From positions 62,001-126,000 of the forward strand of contig JAEUHN010000031.1 of NCBI GenBank assembly GCA_016795365.1: a stretch of 64,000 nucleotides of DNA. Reading direction: 5' to 3'. Within the stretch, counting starts at the first letter, position 1. The number at the start of each line of letters is the position of its first letter. Origin of the DNA: Verrucomicrobiaceae bacterium (GTDB lineage Bacteria > Verrucomicrobiota > Verrucomicrobiia > Verrucomicrobiales > Verrucomicrobiaceae). The notes beneath the pieces were generated by a model. It made no database searches and was not told the origin of the DNA. It saw only the letters and a list, made by a program, of their open reading frames with translations. This document shows, one piece after another, positions 24,674-33,457 of the stretch. Both the position numbers and the translations under genes were made by a program.

Positions 24674-26124
24674 CTCCACGCCTCCTCGTCACTGCCGTCA
24701 CACTCGCTTCCCTCGCCGCCTGCAAGCCTGGTGCTCCATCCGGTTCATCCAAGGCACCGTTGCTGGTTCACTGCGCTGCCAGCCTGAAGGCGCCTGTCGA
24801 AGCGATTGTCCGCGACTACGAGAAGGAGGAAGGCGTGACCGTGCGCCTTCAGTTCGGAGCCTCGCAGACCTTGCTCGCGGGCGTGGAAGTCTCCAAGACC
24901 GGAGATCTTTACCTTCCAGCAGATGACAGCTACTTGGCGCCCGCCAAGGAAAAGCAGTTGGTCACCACCACCATTCCGATCGCGACTCAAACTGCCGTGC
25001 TCGTGGTGAAAAAGGGCAATGCCAAGGCCGTGAAATCGCTCGCCGATCTCCAACGCGCGGAAGTGCGCCTCGCGATCGCCAATCCTGATGCAGCAGCGAT
25101 CGGCAAACTGCTGCGTGCGGAACTTGGCGACACCTGGAAAGCGCTCGCTGCCAAAGCGGTGCTCACCGGTGCCACGGTCACAGAGGCTGCGAATGCAGTG
25201 AAGGTGGACAGTGCAGATGCGGCTTTCATCTGGGACGCGATGCTGCCGCAGTATCCAGACTTCGAAGTCGTGACCGCACCCGAGTGTTCGAAGGTTAAGG
25301 CGCAGGTCGCTGTTGGCTTGCTCACCTGTGCTCCCGACAGCGCCGCCGCGATGCGTTTCGCTCGTTATCTCGCCGCCAAAGACAAAGGCCTGCTGGTGTT
25401 CCAGAAGCAAGGGTTTACGGTCGCTGAAGGCGAGCCCTGGGCGCGGGAGCCAGAGCTTCTGCTCTACTCGGGCTCCATGCTCCGTCCGGCGATCGACAAG
25501 ACCCTTGCCGACTTCGAGAAGCGCGAAGGTGTTCGCGTTACCCGTGTTTACAACGGTTGCGGCATCCTCGTTGGCCAGATGAAAGCGGGCAGCAAACCTG
25601 ATGCCTACTTTGCCTGCGACAATGAGTTCATGAATCAGGTGCAGGACAGTTTCGAGTCGCGTGATGAGATCGCGCAGAACGAACTCGTCATCCTCGTGCC
25701 CAAGGGTAACCCGCACCAGGTGGCGGACCTTCGCGACCTGACCAAGCCTGGACTCAAGATCGGCATTGGTCATGAAAAGCAGTGCGCCATGGGCTGGCTC
25801 ACGCAGCGCACGCTGACAGAAGGCGGAATCAAAGATGAGTTCATGAAGAACGTGACCGTGCAGACACCTACTGGTGACATGCTGGTCAATCAGATGCTCG
25901 CTGGTTCGCTCGATGCTGCGATCACCTACTTGAGCAACGCGATCGGTGCGGGTGACAAGCTGGATGCCGTCCGCATTCAGGGCATCAAGTGCGCGATCGC
26001 CACCCAGCCCTTCGCCATCGCCAAACAATCGCCTTACAAGCAAACGATGGCACGCCTGCACGAGCTGTTGCGCTCAGCAGAGTCAAAGGAGCGCTTCACC
26101 GGCGAAGGCTTCCAGTGGAAGTGA
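24670..26124 (+). CDS. Tandem ModA-like substrate-binding lipoprotein (two fused domains)
   Basis: 484 residues with lipobox LAAC (Cys18). Residues about 30-255 form one extracellular molybdate-binding-like domain (LLVHCAASLKAPVEAIV, QFGASQTLLAGVE, GDLYLPADDSYL, ADAAFIWDAML). Residues about 260-484 form a second (LLLYSGSMLRPAIDKTLADF, VYNGCGILVGQMKAG, DAYFACDNEFM, QNELVILVPKGNP, GSLDAAITYLSNAIG). Such proteins normally carry one domain of about 230-250 residues and feed an ABC permease; none is encoded nearby. It is coupled to the unknown exported gene upstream. The ligand may be molybdate, tungstate or another oxyanion, or the protein may be a sensor; this is unresolved. Confidence 0.87.
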   Translation: MTPRLLVTAVTLASLAACKPGAPSGSSKAPLLVHCAASLKAPVEAIVRDYEKEEGVTVRLQFGASQTLLAGVEVSKTGDLYLPADDSYLAPAKEKQLVTTTIPIATQTAVLVVKKGNAKAVKSLADLQRAEVRLAIANPDAAAIGKLLRAELGDTWKALAAKAVLTGATVTEAANAVKVDSADAAFIWDAMLPQYPDFEVVTAPECSKVKAQVAVGLLTCAPDSAAAMRFARYLAAKDKGLLVFQKQGFTVAEGEPWAREPELLLYSGSMLRPAIDKTLADFEKREGVRVTRVYNGCGILVGQMKAGSKPDAYFACDNEFMNQVQDSFESRDEIAQNELVILVPKGNPHQVADLRDLTKPGLKIGIGHEKQCAMGWLTQRTLTEGGIKDEFMKNVTVQTPTGDMLVNQMLAGSLDAAITYLSNAIGAGDKLDAVRIQGIKCAIATQPFAIAKQSPYKQTMARLHELLRSAESKERFTGEGFQWK

Positions 26125-26127
26125 GTT

Positions 26128-26559
26128 TTACCGCGATCTCGGCGGCACGCCACGCGGAGTGAACCTGATCGTGTGTGCTGTGGGCACCTGGGCTCCAGCG
26201 GCGATCCATTGGCGAAGCGTTGCCACTTCCTGCTTCGAGATCGCGTGGCCCGTGGGTGGCATGACGCCAGGCATCGTGTCCGGCATCGAAACCACTTGGT
26301 AAAACCGGCTGCTGTCTGGCTTGCCCGGGATGATCCAGGTCTTTGGCCCGATCAACTTCGCGAGCGCACGACTGTCGGAGATCGGTGGCATCGTGGTCAG
26401 ACGGTCCTTGCCGTGGCAATGCACGCAGTTCGTTTCCAAGACCATCTGCACCTTTTCAAACGCACGCTCTTCAGCGGTGGACTCGTGAGTGGTGACGCAA
26501 CTGCCAATGCCGATGGTGATCGCACTGATCGCTAGCAGGGAGACGAGAGGTTTCATCAT
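26128..26559 (-). CDS. Small c-type cytochrome lipoprotein (PSCyt1-like)
   Basis: 143 residues. The signal ends in GIGSC, a plausible lipobox (Cys21). The heme motif CVHCHGKDR follows, then the Planctomycete cytochrome pattern KTWIIPGKPDSSRFYQVVS, MPDTMPGVMPP (axial Met candidates) and ISKQEVATLRQWIAAGA. It would be a single-heme electron carrier on the periplasmic side. ATG at 26556 (MKPLVS) is an equally good start. The gene ends three bases from the convergent ModA-like gene. Confidence 0.87.
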   Translation of the reverse strand: MMKPLVSLLAISAITIGIGSCVTTHESTAEERAFEKVQMVLETNCVHCHGKDRLTTMPPISDSRALAKLIGPKTWIIPGKPDSSRFYQVVSMPDTMPGVMPPTGHAISKQEVATLRQWIAAGAQVPTAHTIRFTPRGVPPRSR

Positions 26560-26660
26560 GAGTTAATGCTACAGCCTGTGAGCGAGTTTCGCGAATGGAG
26601 GATGGCAGAGGAGTTGTGCCGATCTTGTGAACCACTGGCCAGCGGCTTGGCGTTCGTGAA

Positions 26661-28232
26661 TCATGCCGAGGCTGTGCCCTTCAGCACGGGGCGAGTATCT
26701 TTCTTGGCACCGCTCATGGCGGCGAGGCTGTTGACGAAGCTGACCTCCACCTGCTTGCCCGCCTCATCGAACACGCAAGTCACGCGATCATGGTGCGGAG
26801 TTTCGTAGTAGCGCCAGACGAGTTCCAGAGTGCGGCCGGGCTTGGAGGCAAAGGCAGCAGCGATCTTCGACTTCGGAGTTTGGGCTGGCTTGCCACCGGC
26901 GATGAGGCGCGGAGGCGTGCCGGGAATCGCGGCGGTTCCACGGAGCCAGTTCAGGCTGCCGTGATTCACATAGTGAGTGGTGTTCGCTGTTTTGATCTCC
27001 AGTCGCAAGCCGCCATCGCTGTGACGAAAGCCCAGCTCCGTGAATCCGAGATCATTGGCTTCGAGCTTGAAAGCTTTGTCATGGATCTGACTGATCCACG
27101 CAGCATCGCCCTCGCTCTTCGGCACTGGCAGGGCGAGCGAGCGAAGACGCGTGGCGAGACCCTGGCTGGCTTCGGTTTTCGTCATCGCTGGAAGAAGGTG
27201 CTTCCACACGAGGTCGAGCTGGCCTTGCATGTCCTTGGTCTCGCTGGTCATGATCACCACCGCGTCCTGCTTGGGCAGCACGATGGTGAACTGGCCGAAA
27301 GCACCATCACCACGGAAGGCTCCGTTCTGGCAGCGCCAGAACTGATAGCCATAGCCTTGCTGCCAATCGTCAGTCTCTTTCGGGCGCTTGGTGCCTTTGC
27401 GTGCGGGCTGCTGAATCTTGAACGTCGTCGCCTCCTCCACCCAAGCTGCGGGCAGGACTTGCTGGCCATTCCACTGTCCTTTTTGCAGGTAGAGCTGGCC
27501 AAACTTCGCCATCGTCTCCGTGGTGATGCTCAAGCCCCAGCCGCCCGTGTTGATGCCACGGGGGCAGCTTTCCCAGGCCATGCCGCTCACTCCAAGTGGG
27601 GCAAACAAGCGCGGCGTCAGGTAATCGAGCACAGTCTGGCCGGTGAGCTTCTGCACGATGGCCGAGCACATGTAAGTGGCAGCGCTGTTGTAGAGAAACT
27701 CCGTGCCTGGCTCGTGGCTGATGTTCTGCGCCAGGAAGGTGTGCACCCAGTTCTCGGACTTCACTACTTCACCCGTCGGTTCCTTTTCATTGCCCACGGA
27801 CATGGTGAGCAGGTGCTTCACCTTCAGCTTCGCAAGGTTCTCACTGACCGTGGCTGGCACATCGTCAGGGAAGAAGGAGATCACCTTGTCTTCGACGCTG
27901 AGTTTTCCTTCGCTTACGGCAAAGCCCACTGCTGTGGAGGTGAAGCTCTTGCTCATCGAATACATCGTGTGGCGCAGGTCCGCGGCATACGGGTCCCACC
28001 AGCCCTCCGCCACCACCTTGCCATGACGCAGTATCATGAAGCTGTGCAGCTCATGGTTCGTGGCTTCCATCTCTTCGAGGAAGGTAAGGATGCCTGCTGA
28101 TGAAACACCTTCGGCTTCGGGTGTGCTGCGAACGAGCTTGGCCAGAGGTGATTCACCCTGCGCCGGTGCCCAGCAGAGTCCGAGTGTTCCGAGACTGACG
28201 TTGCGAAGAAAGGAGCGGCGGGAGGTGGTCAT
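26661..28232 (-). CDS. Serine hydrolase, class C beta-lactamase/esterase family
   Basis: 523 residues from ATG 28232, which gives a Tat-like signal (TTSRRSFLRNVSLGTLGLCW). The beta-lactamase-fold domain has the SxxK motif at Ser92-Lys95 in YSMSKSFTS, a YxN motif in FLYNSAATYMCS and GDGAFGQF near the third-motif position. This pattern is common in esterases and D-amino peptidases that are not true beta-lactamases. A C-terminal domain of about 150 residues is beta-rich and ends TRPVLKGTASA. It is predicted to be exported folded; the substrate is unknown. Confidence 0.87.
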   Translation of the reverse strand: MTTSRRSFLRNVSLGTLGLCWAPAQGESPLAKLVRSTPEAEGVSSAGILTFLEEMEATNHELHSFMILRHGKVVAEGWWDPYAADLRHTMYSMSKSFTSTAVGFAVSEGKLSVEDKVISFFPDDVPATVSENLAKLKVKHLLTMSVGNEKEPTGEVVKSENWVHTFLAQNISHEPGTEFLYNSAATYMCSAIVQKLTGQTVLDYLTPRLFAPLGVSGMAWESCPRGINTGGWGLSITTETMAKFGQLYLQKGQWNGQQVLPAAWVEEATTFKIQQPARKGTKRPKETDDWQQGYGYQFWRCQNGAFRGDGAFGQFTIVLPKQDAVVIMTSETKDMQGQLDLVWKHLLPAMTKTEASQGLATRLRSLALPVPKSEGDAAWISQIHDKAFKLEANDLGFTELGFRHSDGGLRLEIKTANTTHYVNHGSLNWLRGTAAIPGTPPRLIAGGKPAQTPKSKIAAAFASKPGRTLELVWRYYETPHHDRVTCVFDEAGKQVEVSFVNSLAAMSGAKKDTRPVLKGTASA

Positions 28233-28302
28233 GGGCGTCACACGGAGACGCGATGCCGGATGTGCCTTTATCAACACGAGACGCAATTCGCTCCCAGCTC
28301 GA

Positions 28303-28752
28303 TCAGATGTCAAACTGGGCCACGGAACGCGCTTGTTCCTTCTCGATCACTTCGGCGATCGTGATGCCGTGGAGGCGTGCATTGAACTCATCGCGCACGC
28401 CGGCGAGCGTCTGCCCGAGCGAGCAAGCCCCCATGATGCCGCATTCACAAGCCGACTGCTGGTGAGCCACGGCGGAGCAGGGGATCGGTTCGGCGGGTCC
28501 GTCCACCTGCTCGATGATGGTCCCAATGCTGATGCGTTTCGCAGGCACCGCGAGCTGGTAGCCGCCGCCCACGCCACGCTTGCTGCGAAGGATGCCGCCG
28601 TTCTTCAGCACGAGAAGAATCTGCTCCAGGAACTTCAAAGGGATGCGCTCGCTGGTGGCGATCTCCTGGATGGAAAACGTCCGCCCCGCTGTGTCGCGAG
28701 CCATGGCCACGACAGCGCGCAGGGCATATTCCGCTTTCTTGGAGAGTTTCAT
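28303..28752 (-). CDS. Rrf2-family transcriptional regulator
   Basis: 149 residues. A winged helix-turn-helix covers residues 1-75 (MKLSKKAEYALRAVVAMA, IPLKFLEQILLVLKNGGIL, SKRGVGGGYQLA), the Rrf2 signature. The central segment PCSAVAHQQSACECGIMGAC holds four cysteines suited to a [Fe-S] cluster, with spacing unlike IscR (10, 2 and 6 rather than two equal gaps). It probably senses iron-sulfur status, redox state or NO. No isc or suf genes are nearby. Its start is 40 bases from the heptad array, so its own promoter region contains or abuts the repeats. Confidence 0.9.
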   Translation of the reverse strand: MKLSKKAEYALRAVVAMARDTAGRTFSIQEIATSERIPLKFLEQILLVLKNGGILRSKRGVGGGYQLAVPAKRISIGTIIEQVDGPAEPIPCSAVAHQQSACECGIMGACSLGQTLAGVRDEFNARLHGITIAEVIEKEQARSVAQFDI

Positions 28753-28791
28753 TGAGCCTGAGATGAGCTACACAGCAGGCTTGCGCAAGTG

Positions 28792-28994
28792 CTCTGTTCT
28801 CGGTTCAGGGTTCTCGGTTCTCTGTTCTCTGTTCTCTGTTCTCGGTTCTCGGTTCTCGGTTCTCGGTTCTCGGTTCTCGGTTCTCGGTTCTCGGTTCTCA
28901 GCTCCAAGCTCCAAGCTCCAAGCTCCAAGCTCCAAGCTCCATGCTCCATGCTCCATGCTCCATGCTCCATGCTCCATGCTCCATGCTCCCAGTT
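28792..28994. repeat. Heptanucleotide tandem array, 29 units in three blocks
   Basis: The array keeps perfect period 7 for 203 bases. The first block mixes CTCTGTT, CTCGGTT and one CAGGGTT (28792-28840), then eight CTCGGTT (28841-28896). A transition unit CTCAGCT leads to five CCAAGCT (28904-28938) and seven CCATGCT (28939-28987). Blocks differ in sequence but not in phase. Period 7 keeps all frames open, so predicted proteins across it are artefacts. Confidence 0.95.
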
Positions 28995-29023
28995 GATCAA
29001 CCTCCCGGTGGACAAGCCCGCCC

Positions 29024-29058
29024 TGTGAACCGAGAACTGCGAACCCCGAACCGAGAAC
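29024..29058. repeat. Inverted heptads facing the main array
   Basis: Five 7-base units, TGTGAAC, CGAGAAC, TGCGAAC, CCCGAAC, CGAGAAC, are on the minus strand the GTTCTCG/GTTCGGG-type units of the first block of the array. They end 7 bases before the rarA start. The two arms could pair as a long imperfect hairpin with the CCAAGCT/CCATGCT blocks in the loop. Confidence 0.8.
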
Positions 29059-29065
29059 TCACCGC

Positions 29066-30427
29066 ATGTCCGATCTTTTCCAAGCTCCCACTGCTGCGCA
29101 GAGCGCCGGGTTGACCAGCGCGATTCCGCTGGCCGCACGGATGCGTCCGCGCACGATGGCTGAGTATGGCGGACAAGGACACATCCTCGGACAGGGCAAG
29201 TTGTTGCGCCGGGCCATTGAAGCGGATCGCTTTTCATCGCTGATCTTCTACGGACCTCCAGGCGTGGGCAAAACCACGCTCGCACAGATCATCGGGCATG
29301 AAACGAAGTCGCGATTCGTGCAGCTCAGCGGTGTCGAGAGCAGTGTGGCAGACATTCGTGCAGCAGCGGAGGCCGCCTCGCAATTGCAGCGCCTGCATGG
29401 GCAGACCACTATCTTGTTTGTCGATGAGATTCATCGCTTCAACAAGGCGCAGCAGGACGTGCTCCTGCCCCACATCGAGCGCGGCACCGTGCGGTTCATC
29501 GGAGCCACGACGCACAATCCGTTTTTCTATGTCAATGCGCCACTGGTGAGCCGCTCGCAAATCTTCACGCTGGAACCCCTGACTCAGGCGGACCTCGAGT
29601 CGCTCATTGATCGAGCCATCAGCGATGAAGAGCGAGGCCTCGGCAAAGCCAGCATCAGTATCACACCCGAAGCGCGTGCGCACCTTGCCACCATCGCTGA
29701 CGGTGATGCGCGCAAATGCCTCACCGCACTGGAACTCGCAGCCCTCAGCACCACGCCCAACGACGCGGGCACCATCGTGATCGACCTCGCCGTGGCGGAG
29801 GAGTCCGCCCAGCGCAAAGCCATTGTCTATGATGGTGATGGCGACGCGCACTACGATACGATCAGTGCCTTCATCAAGTCCATGCGCGCCAGTGATCCTG
29901 ATGCCGCGCTCTACTGGCTGGCCAAGATGCTCTACGCTGGCGAGGACATTCGGTTCATCGCTCGACGCATCGTGATCGCCGCCAGCGAAGATGTAGGCAT
30001 GGCGGATTCGAATGCATTGCGTGTGGCTATCGCGGCCCAGCAGGCTGTCGAGTTCATCGGTATGCCAGAGGCCCGAATCCCGCTTGCCCATGCCACCGTT
30101 TACATCGCCACCGCGCCCAAGAGCAATCGCGCCTACCTTGCCATTGATGCCGCGCTCGATGATGTGAAGAACGGACGCACCCTCCCCGTGCCCAAGGCGT
30201 TGAGGAGCAAGTTCAAAGGCAGCAAGCAGCTCGGCCACGGCGAAGGCTACGTCTATCCGCACGACACCGAAGGCGGCTTCGTCCCTCAGCGCTACCTCCC
30301 CGCCGGTGAAGGCCGCGTCTATTACGAGCCCACCTCCAATGGCCTGGAAGCCCGCATCAAGGAACGCCTCGATCACTGGCGCCAGCAGTGGGAAGCAGCG
30401 GAATCAAAAGGGTCGGGCAAGGCCTAG
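29066..30427 (+). CDS. rarA: Replication-associated recombination protein A (AAA+ ATPase)
   Basis: 453 residues. The N-terminus carries a clamp-binding-like motif (MSDLFQ) and then RMRPRTMAEYGGQGHILGQG. The AAA+ core has Walker A GPPGVGKTTLAQ, Walker B ILFVDEIHRF, sensor 1 GATTHNP and an arginine finger region. The C-terminal MgsA/WHIP-type domain includes SDPDAALYWLAKMLYAGED and RRIVIAASEDVGMADSNAL. RarA acts at stalled replication forks, with SSB and the loader/clamp system. The ATG follows the inverted heptads with no clear Shine-Dalgarno, since the upstream sequence is repeat. Confidence 0.95.
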   Translation: MSDLFQAPTAAQSAGLTSAIPLAARMRPRTMAEYGGQGHILGQGKLLRRAIEADRFSSLIFYGPPGVGKTTLAQIIGHETKSRFVQLSGVESSVADIRAAAEAASQLQRLHGQTTILFVDEIHRFNKAQQDVLLPHIERGTVRFIGATTHNPFFYVNAPLVSRSQIFTLEPLTQADLESLIDRAISDEERGLGKASISITPEARAHLATIADGDARKCLTALELAALSTTPNDAGTIVIDLAVAEESAQRKAIVYDGDGDAHYDTISAFIKSMRASDPDAALYWLAKMLYAGEDIRFIARRIVIAASEDVGMADSNALRVAIAAQQAVEFIGMPEARIPLAHATVYIATAPKSNRAYLAIDAALDDVKNGRTLPVPKALRSKFKGSKQLGHGEGYVYPHDTEGGFVPQRYLPAGEGRVYYEPTSNGLEARIKERLDHWRQQWEAAESKGSGKA

Positions 30428-30472
30428 CCGAAGTGGCGACTCACACCGCAAACACCGCGTGCGCGGGATGGT

Positions 30473-31957
30473 TCACTTCGCTTTGCCTTTGCCTTTCGCT
30501 TTGGCCTTCGGCTCCGCTGCACCACGGCCATCGGGTTTGCTTGGATCATAATCCGCATTGGGCGTTGGGAACTTGGCACCCACGTCGGCCTGCCATGCCT
30601 TGAGTTGCGCGAGCATCGTCTTCACGCGCTCCGGCTCTTGCGCGGCGAGGTCGGATTTCTCGCTGATGTCGGTCGCGAGGTTGAAGAGTTCCGTCTTGCC
30701 CTCGAACCACTCGATCAACTTCCAGTCGCCGAGGCGCATCGCGGCACCCGGCGCACCGCCTTGATTGCCATAGTGCGGGTAGTGCCAGAAGAGCGGGCGC
30801 TCGGCGAGCTTGCCTGAGGCCGTGAGCACGGGCAGGAGGCTGACGCCATCCAGCTTCTGGCCGGGGCGAGTGGTGGCACCGGTGGCGTCGATGAGCGTGG
30901 GCGCGAGGTCGATACCGCACACAGGTGTGTCGATGGTGCTGCCGGGCTTCACCTTGGCGGGCCAGCGAATGAGGAGCGGCTCGCGGATGCCGCCTTCGTA
31001 GAGCCAGCCTTTTCCACCGCGATAGGGGAGGTTGCTGGTGGGCGAGCCTTCGCTGGTGGAGAGTCCGCCGTTGTCGCTGGTGAAGAGCACGATGGTGTTC
31101 TCCGCGAGGCCGAGTTCATCCAGCTTCGCGAGCACCTTGCCCACGGCCGCGTCCATCGCCTCGACCATGCCCGCATAAACAGCGTGCTCTTGCACGAGGC
31201 GAACGTCGCGCGGCGGTTCCTTACCGAACTTCGGCTCCAAGCCGAGCTGCTGGCGCTTGGCTTCATACTTGGCCTGCAAGTCGGCGCGCGACTGCAAGGG
31301 CGTGTGCACATCGTAGAACGGGAAGTAGATGAGGAAGGGCTTCGTCTTGTTCGCGTCGATGAACTTCGTTGCCTCGGTCGCGAGACGATCCGGCAAGTGC
31401 TCGCCCGGCGGGCCATCGGGCAGACGTGGGTTGTCGTAGGGCGTGAAGTATTTGCCGCGCCCATAGGGGCCGCCGCGGTCGATGCCACCCATGTTGACAT
31501 CGAAGCCCTGATTCTCCGGCCAGAAGCCCTCGGTGCCGAGGTGCCACTTGCCGGCGAAGAAGGTCGCAAAGCCCTTGTCCTTGAGCACCTCGGCGAGCGT
31601 GACTTCTTCGAGAGAGAGGCGCTCCGCATACGGCGCGGGCAGGAGCTGGGTGTTGCGCTTCCACTTGTCCGGCTGCGCGGCGCCGATGTAGTCGGTCACG
31701 CCGGTGCGCTGGGGATACCTGCCGGTGATGAGGCCAGCGCGAGAAGGCGAGCACACGGGGCAAGCAGCATACGCATTGGTGAACTGCGCGCCTTGCTTTG
31801 CCAAGCGGTCGAGGTTCGGCGTCTCATAGAAGGTGCTGCCGTAACAGCCGAGGTCGCGACACCCGAGATCATCGGCGATGAAGAGGACGACATTGGGCGG
31901 GGCGGCGAAAACGGGTGCGGCCAGGAGCAGGGTGAAAGCGAGAGCAAGGCGGATCAT
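30473..31957 (-). CDS. Cys-type sulfatase (first)
   Basis: 494 residues from ATG 31957 (signal MIRLALAFTLLLAAPVFA). Formylglycine motif CSPSR at residues 69-73, followed by AGLITGRYPQRTGV. The metal-binding start is NVVLFIADDLGCRDLGCYG, and the later active-site segments are FAGKWHLG, NTIVLFTSDNGGLSTSEG and GIREPLLIRWP. It removes sulfate esters from glycans or other organic sulfates after maturation of Cys69. The end is Lys/Ala-rich (AKAKGKGKAK). It is convergent with rarA and divergent from pyk. No anaerobic or aerobic maturase gene is in the window. Confidence 0.93.
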   Translation of the reverse strand: MIRLALAFTLLLAAPVFAAPPNVVLFIADDLGCRDLGCYGSTFYETPNLDRLAKQGAQFTNAYAACPVCSPSRAGLITGRYPQRTGVTDYIGAAQPDKWKRNTQLLPAPYAERLSLEEVTLAEVLKDKGFATFFAGKWHLGTEGFWPENQGFDVNMGGIDRGGPYGRGKYFTPYDNPRLPDGPPGEHLPDRLATEATKFIDANKTKPFLIYFPFYDVHTPLQSRADLQAKYEAKRQQLGLEPKFGKEPPRDVRLVQEHAVYAGMVEAMDAAVGKVLAKLDELGLAENTIVLFTSDNGGLSTSEGSPTSNLPYRGGKGWLYEGGIREPLLIRWPAKVKPGSTIDTPVCGIDLAPTLIDATGATTRPGQKLDGVSLLPVLTASGKLAERPLFWHYPHYGNQGGAPGAAMRLGDWKLIEWFEGKTELFNLATDISEKSDLAAQEPERVKTMLAQLKAWQADVGAKFPTPNADYDPSKPDGRGAAEPKAKAKGKGKAK

Positions 31958-32041
31958 GCGCGTGCTAATCGTCGCGAATAGCCCGGATGTTGTGTGAAAT
32001 GTTGAATCCTGGCCGCAACTATGCTCCCAGGGCGGATGCCC

Positions 32042-33454
32042 ATGATGCGCAAAACGAAGATTCTCTGCACGCTCGGACCCGCCACAGAAAGCGCCGAAGC
32101 GATTGCCTCCCTCATCACCCACGGTGCCAATATCATCCGTCTCAACATGAGCCACGCTTCGCACGACTGGGTGCGCATGGTTTACCAGCGAGTGCGAGAA
32201 GCCGCGGCTGGAGCGGGACATGAGGTGTCGGTGCTCATGGATTTGACCGGTCCCTCGATTCGCACTGGCGATGTGCCGCAGCCGTGGCAGCTCGTGAAGG
32301 GCGACAAGGTCGAGCTTCGCACCACAGATGATGCACAGCCCACGCAGAACTATTCGACCACCGTCAATTACGCGGGTCTCTCGAAAGACCTCAAAGCCGG
32401 CGATACCATCAATGTCGATGGCGGCATGATTCAGCTCCGCACGCTGGAAGTCACCCCGCAGCGCGTGATCGGTGAAGTCATGACGCAGGGCGAAATGAAG
32501 AGCCGTCGCCACATCAATCTCCCCGGCGTGCCCGTGCGACTTCCACCGTTGACGCAGAAGGATTACAAGGACCTCGACCTTGGCGTGGAACTGGGCGTGG
32601 ACTTCTTCGCACTCAGCTTTGCCCGTGAGCCCGCGCACCTGCAGCACCTCCAGCTCTTGCTCGATCAGAAAGGCAGCAAGGCGCGCGTCATCGCGAAGAT
32701 CGAGAACCAGCAGGCGCTCGATAACATCGACGCGCTGGTGGAAGCCTCCGGCGGCATCATGGTGGCGCGCGGCGACCTGGGCAGCGAGTGCCCGATCGAG
32801 GAACTGCCGCTCATCCAACGCCGCATCGTGGAGCGCTGCTCGTATCATGGTCGCAAGGTGATCGTGGCCACCCAGATGCTGGAGAGCATGATCGAGAACC
32901 CAGTGCCGACGCGCGCCGAGGTGACGGACATCTTCAACGCCGTGATCGAGCAGGTCGATTGCGTGATGCTCAGCGGCGAGACCAGCGTGGGCCGCTACCC
33001 GGACAAATGCGTTGAAGTGCTGGATCGCGTGATCGGACGCATTGAAGCAACCTACAAGTCCGGTCGCTTCGCTAACGACGCACCGCTCAAGACGAACAAG
33101 CACAAGACGGTCAAGTCCGCCATCGTGCTGGCCAACAGCATCGAGGGCAGCAAGCTCGTCGTCTTCACCCTGCGCGGCGTCATGGCGCATCTGCTCGCGC
33201 ATCAGCGCCCCGAGAGCGCTCCGATCTTCGCCTTCACCCCGAACCTGCACGTCAGCCGCACGCTAACGACCGCACGCGGCGTGCATCCTTTCGTGATGGA
33301 GTTCGAGAAAGCCAATCCTGAAGCCAACATTCGTGCTGCCGTGGAAGTGCTGACCGCCAAAGGCCTCATCAAGCAAGGCGACCCGCTCGTGATCCTCAGC
33401 GACGCACTCTACGCCGAGGCGAACATCGACGCGATCTTCTTGCGGGAGGTGTGA
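32042..33454 (+). CDS. pyk: Pyruvate kinase
   Basis: 470 residues from ATG 32042, preceded by AGGG at nine bases; ATG 32021 is an alternative. The N-terminus RKTKILCTLGPATES and NIIRLNMSHASHDW are standard. The B domain has LMDLTGPSIRTGD. The active site shows AKIENQQALDNID, GGIMVARGDLGSECP and KVIVATQMLESMIENPVPTRAEVTDI, with SGETSVGRYPDKCV. The C-terminal allosteric domain carries PIFAFTPNLHVSR. It converts phosphoenolpyruvate and ADP to pyruvate and ATP in glycolysis. It diverges from the sulfatase and is convergent with the AAA gene. Confidence 0.96.
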   Translation: MMRKTKILCTLGPATESAEAIASLITHGANIIRLNMSHASHDWVRMVYQRVREAAAGAGHEVSVLMDLTGPSIRTGDVPQPWQLVKGDKVELRTTDDAQPTQNYSTTVNYAGLSKDLKAGDTINVDGGMIQLRTLEVTPQRVIGEVMTQGEMKSRRHINLPGVPVRLPPLTQKDYKDLDLGVELGVDFFALSFAREPAHLQHLQLLLDQKGSKARVIAKIENQQALDNIDALVEASGGIMVARGDLGSECPIEELPLIQRRIVERCSYHGRKVIVATQMLESMIENPVPTRAEVTDIFNAVIEQVDCVMLSGETSVGRYPDKCVEVLDRVIGRIEATYKSGRFANDAPLKTNKHKTVKSAIVLANSIEGSKLVVFTLRGVMAHLLAHQRPESAPIFAFTPNLHVSRTLTTARGVHPFVMEFEKANPEANIRAAVEVLTAKGLIKQGDPLVILSDALYAEANIDAIFLREV

Positions 33455-33457
33455 CGT

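Noticed and set aside
24670-26124. Molybdate ABC transporter operon
   Set aside because: No permease or ATPase gene on either side.
28792-28994. CRISPR array
   Set aside because: Units are 7 bases with no spacers and no cas genes are present.
28749-29285. Open frames on both strands across the heptad array (proteins with MEHGAWS or RTENREP repeats)
   Set aside because: A 7-base repeat reads as a 7-residue repeat in every frame and avoids stops by chance. There is no ribosome site or conservation, so these are not genes.
31958-33250. Upstream extension of the first sulfatase by 431 codons
   Set aside because: It is antisense to pyruvate kinase; the signal peptide at 31957 fixes the start.
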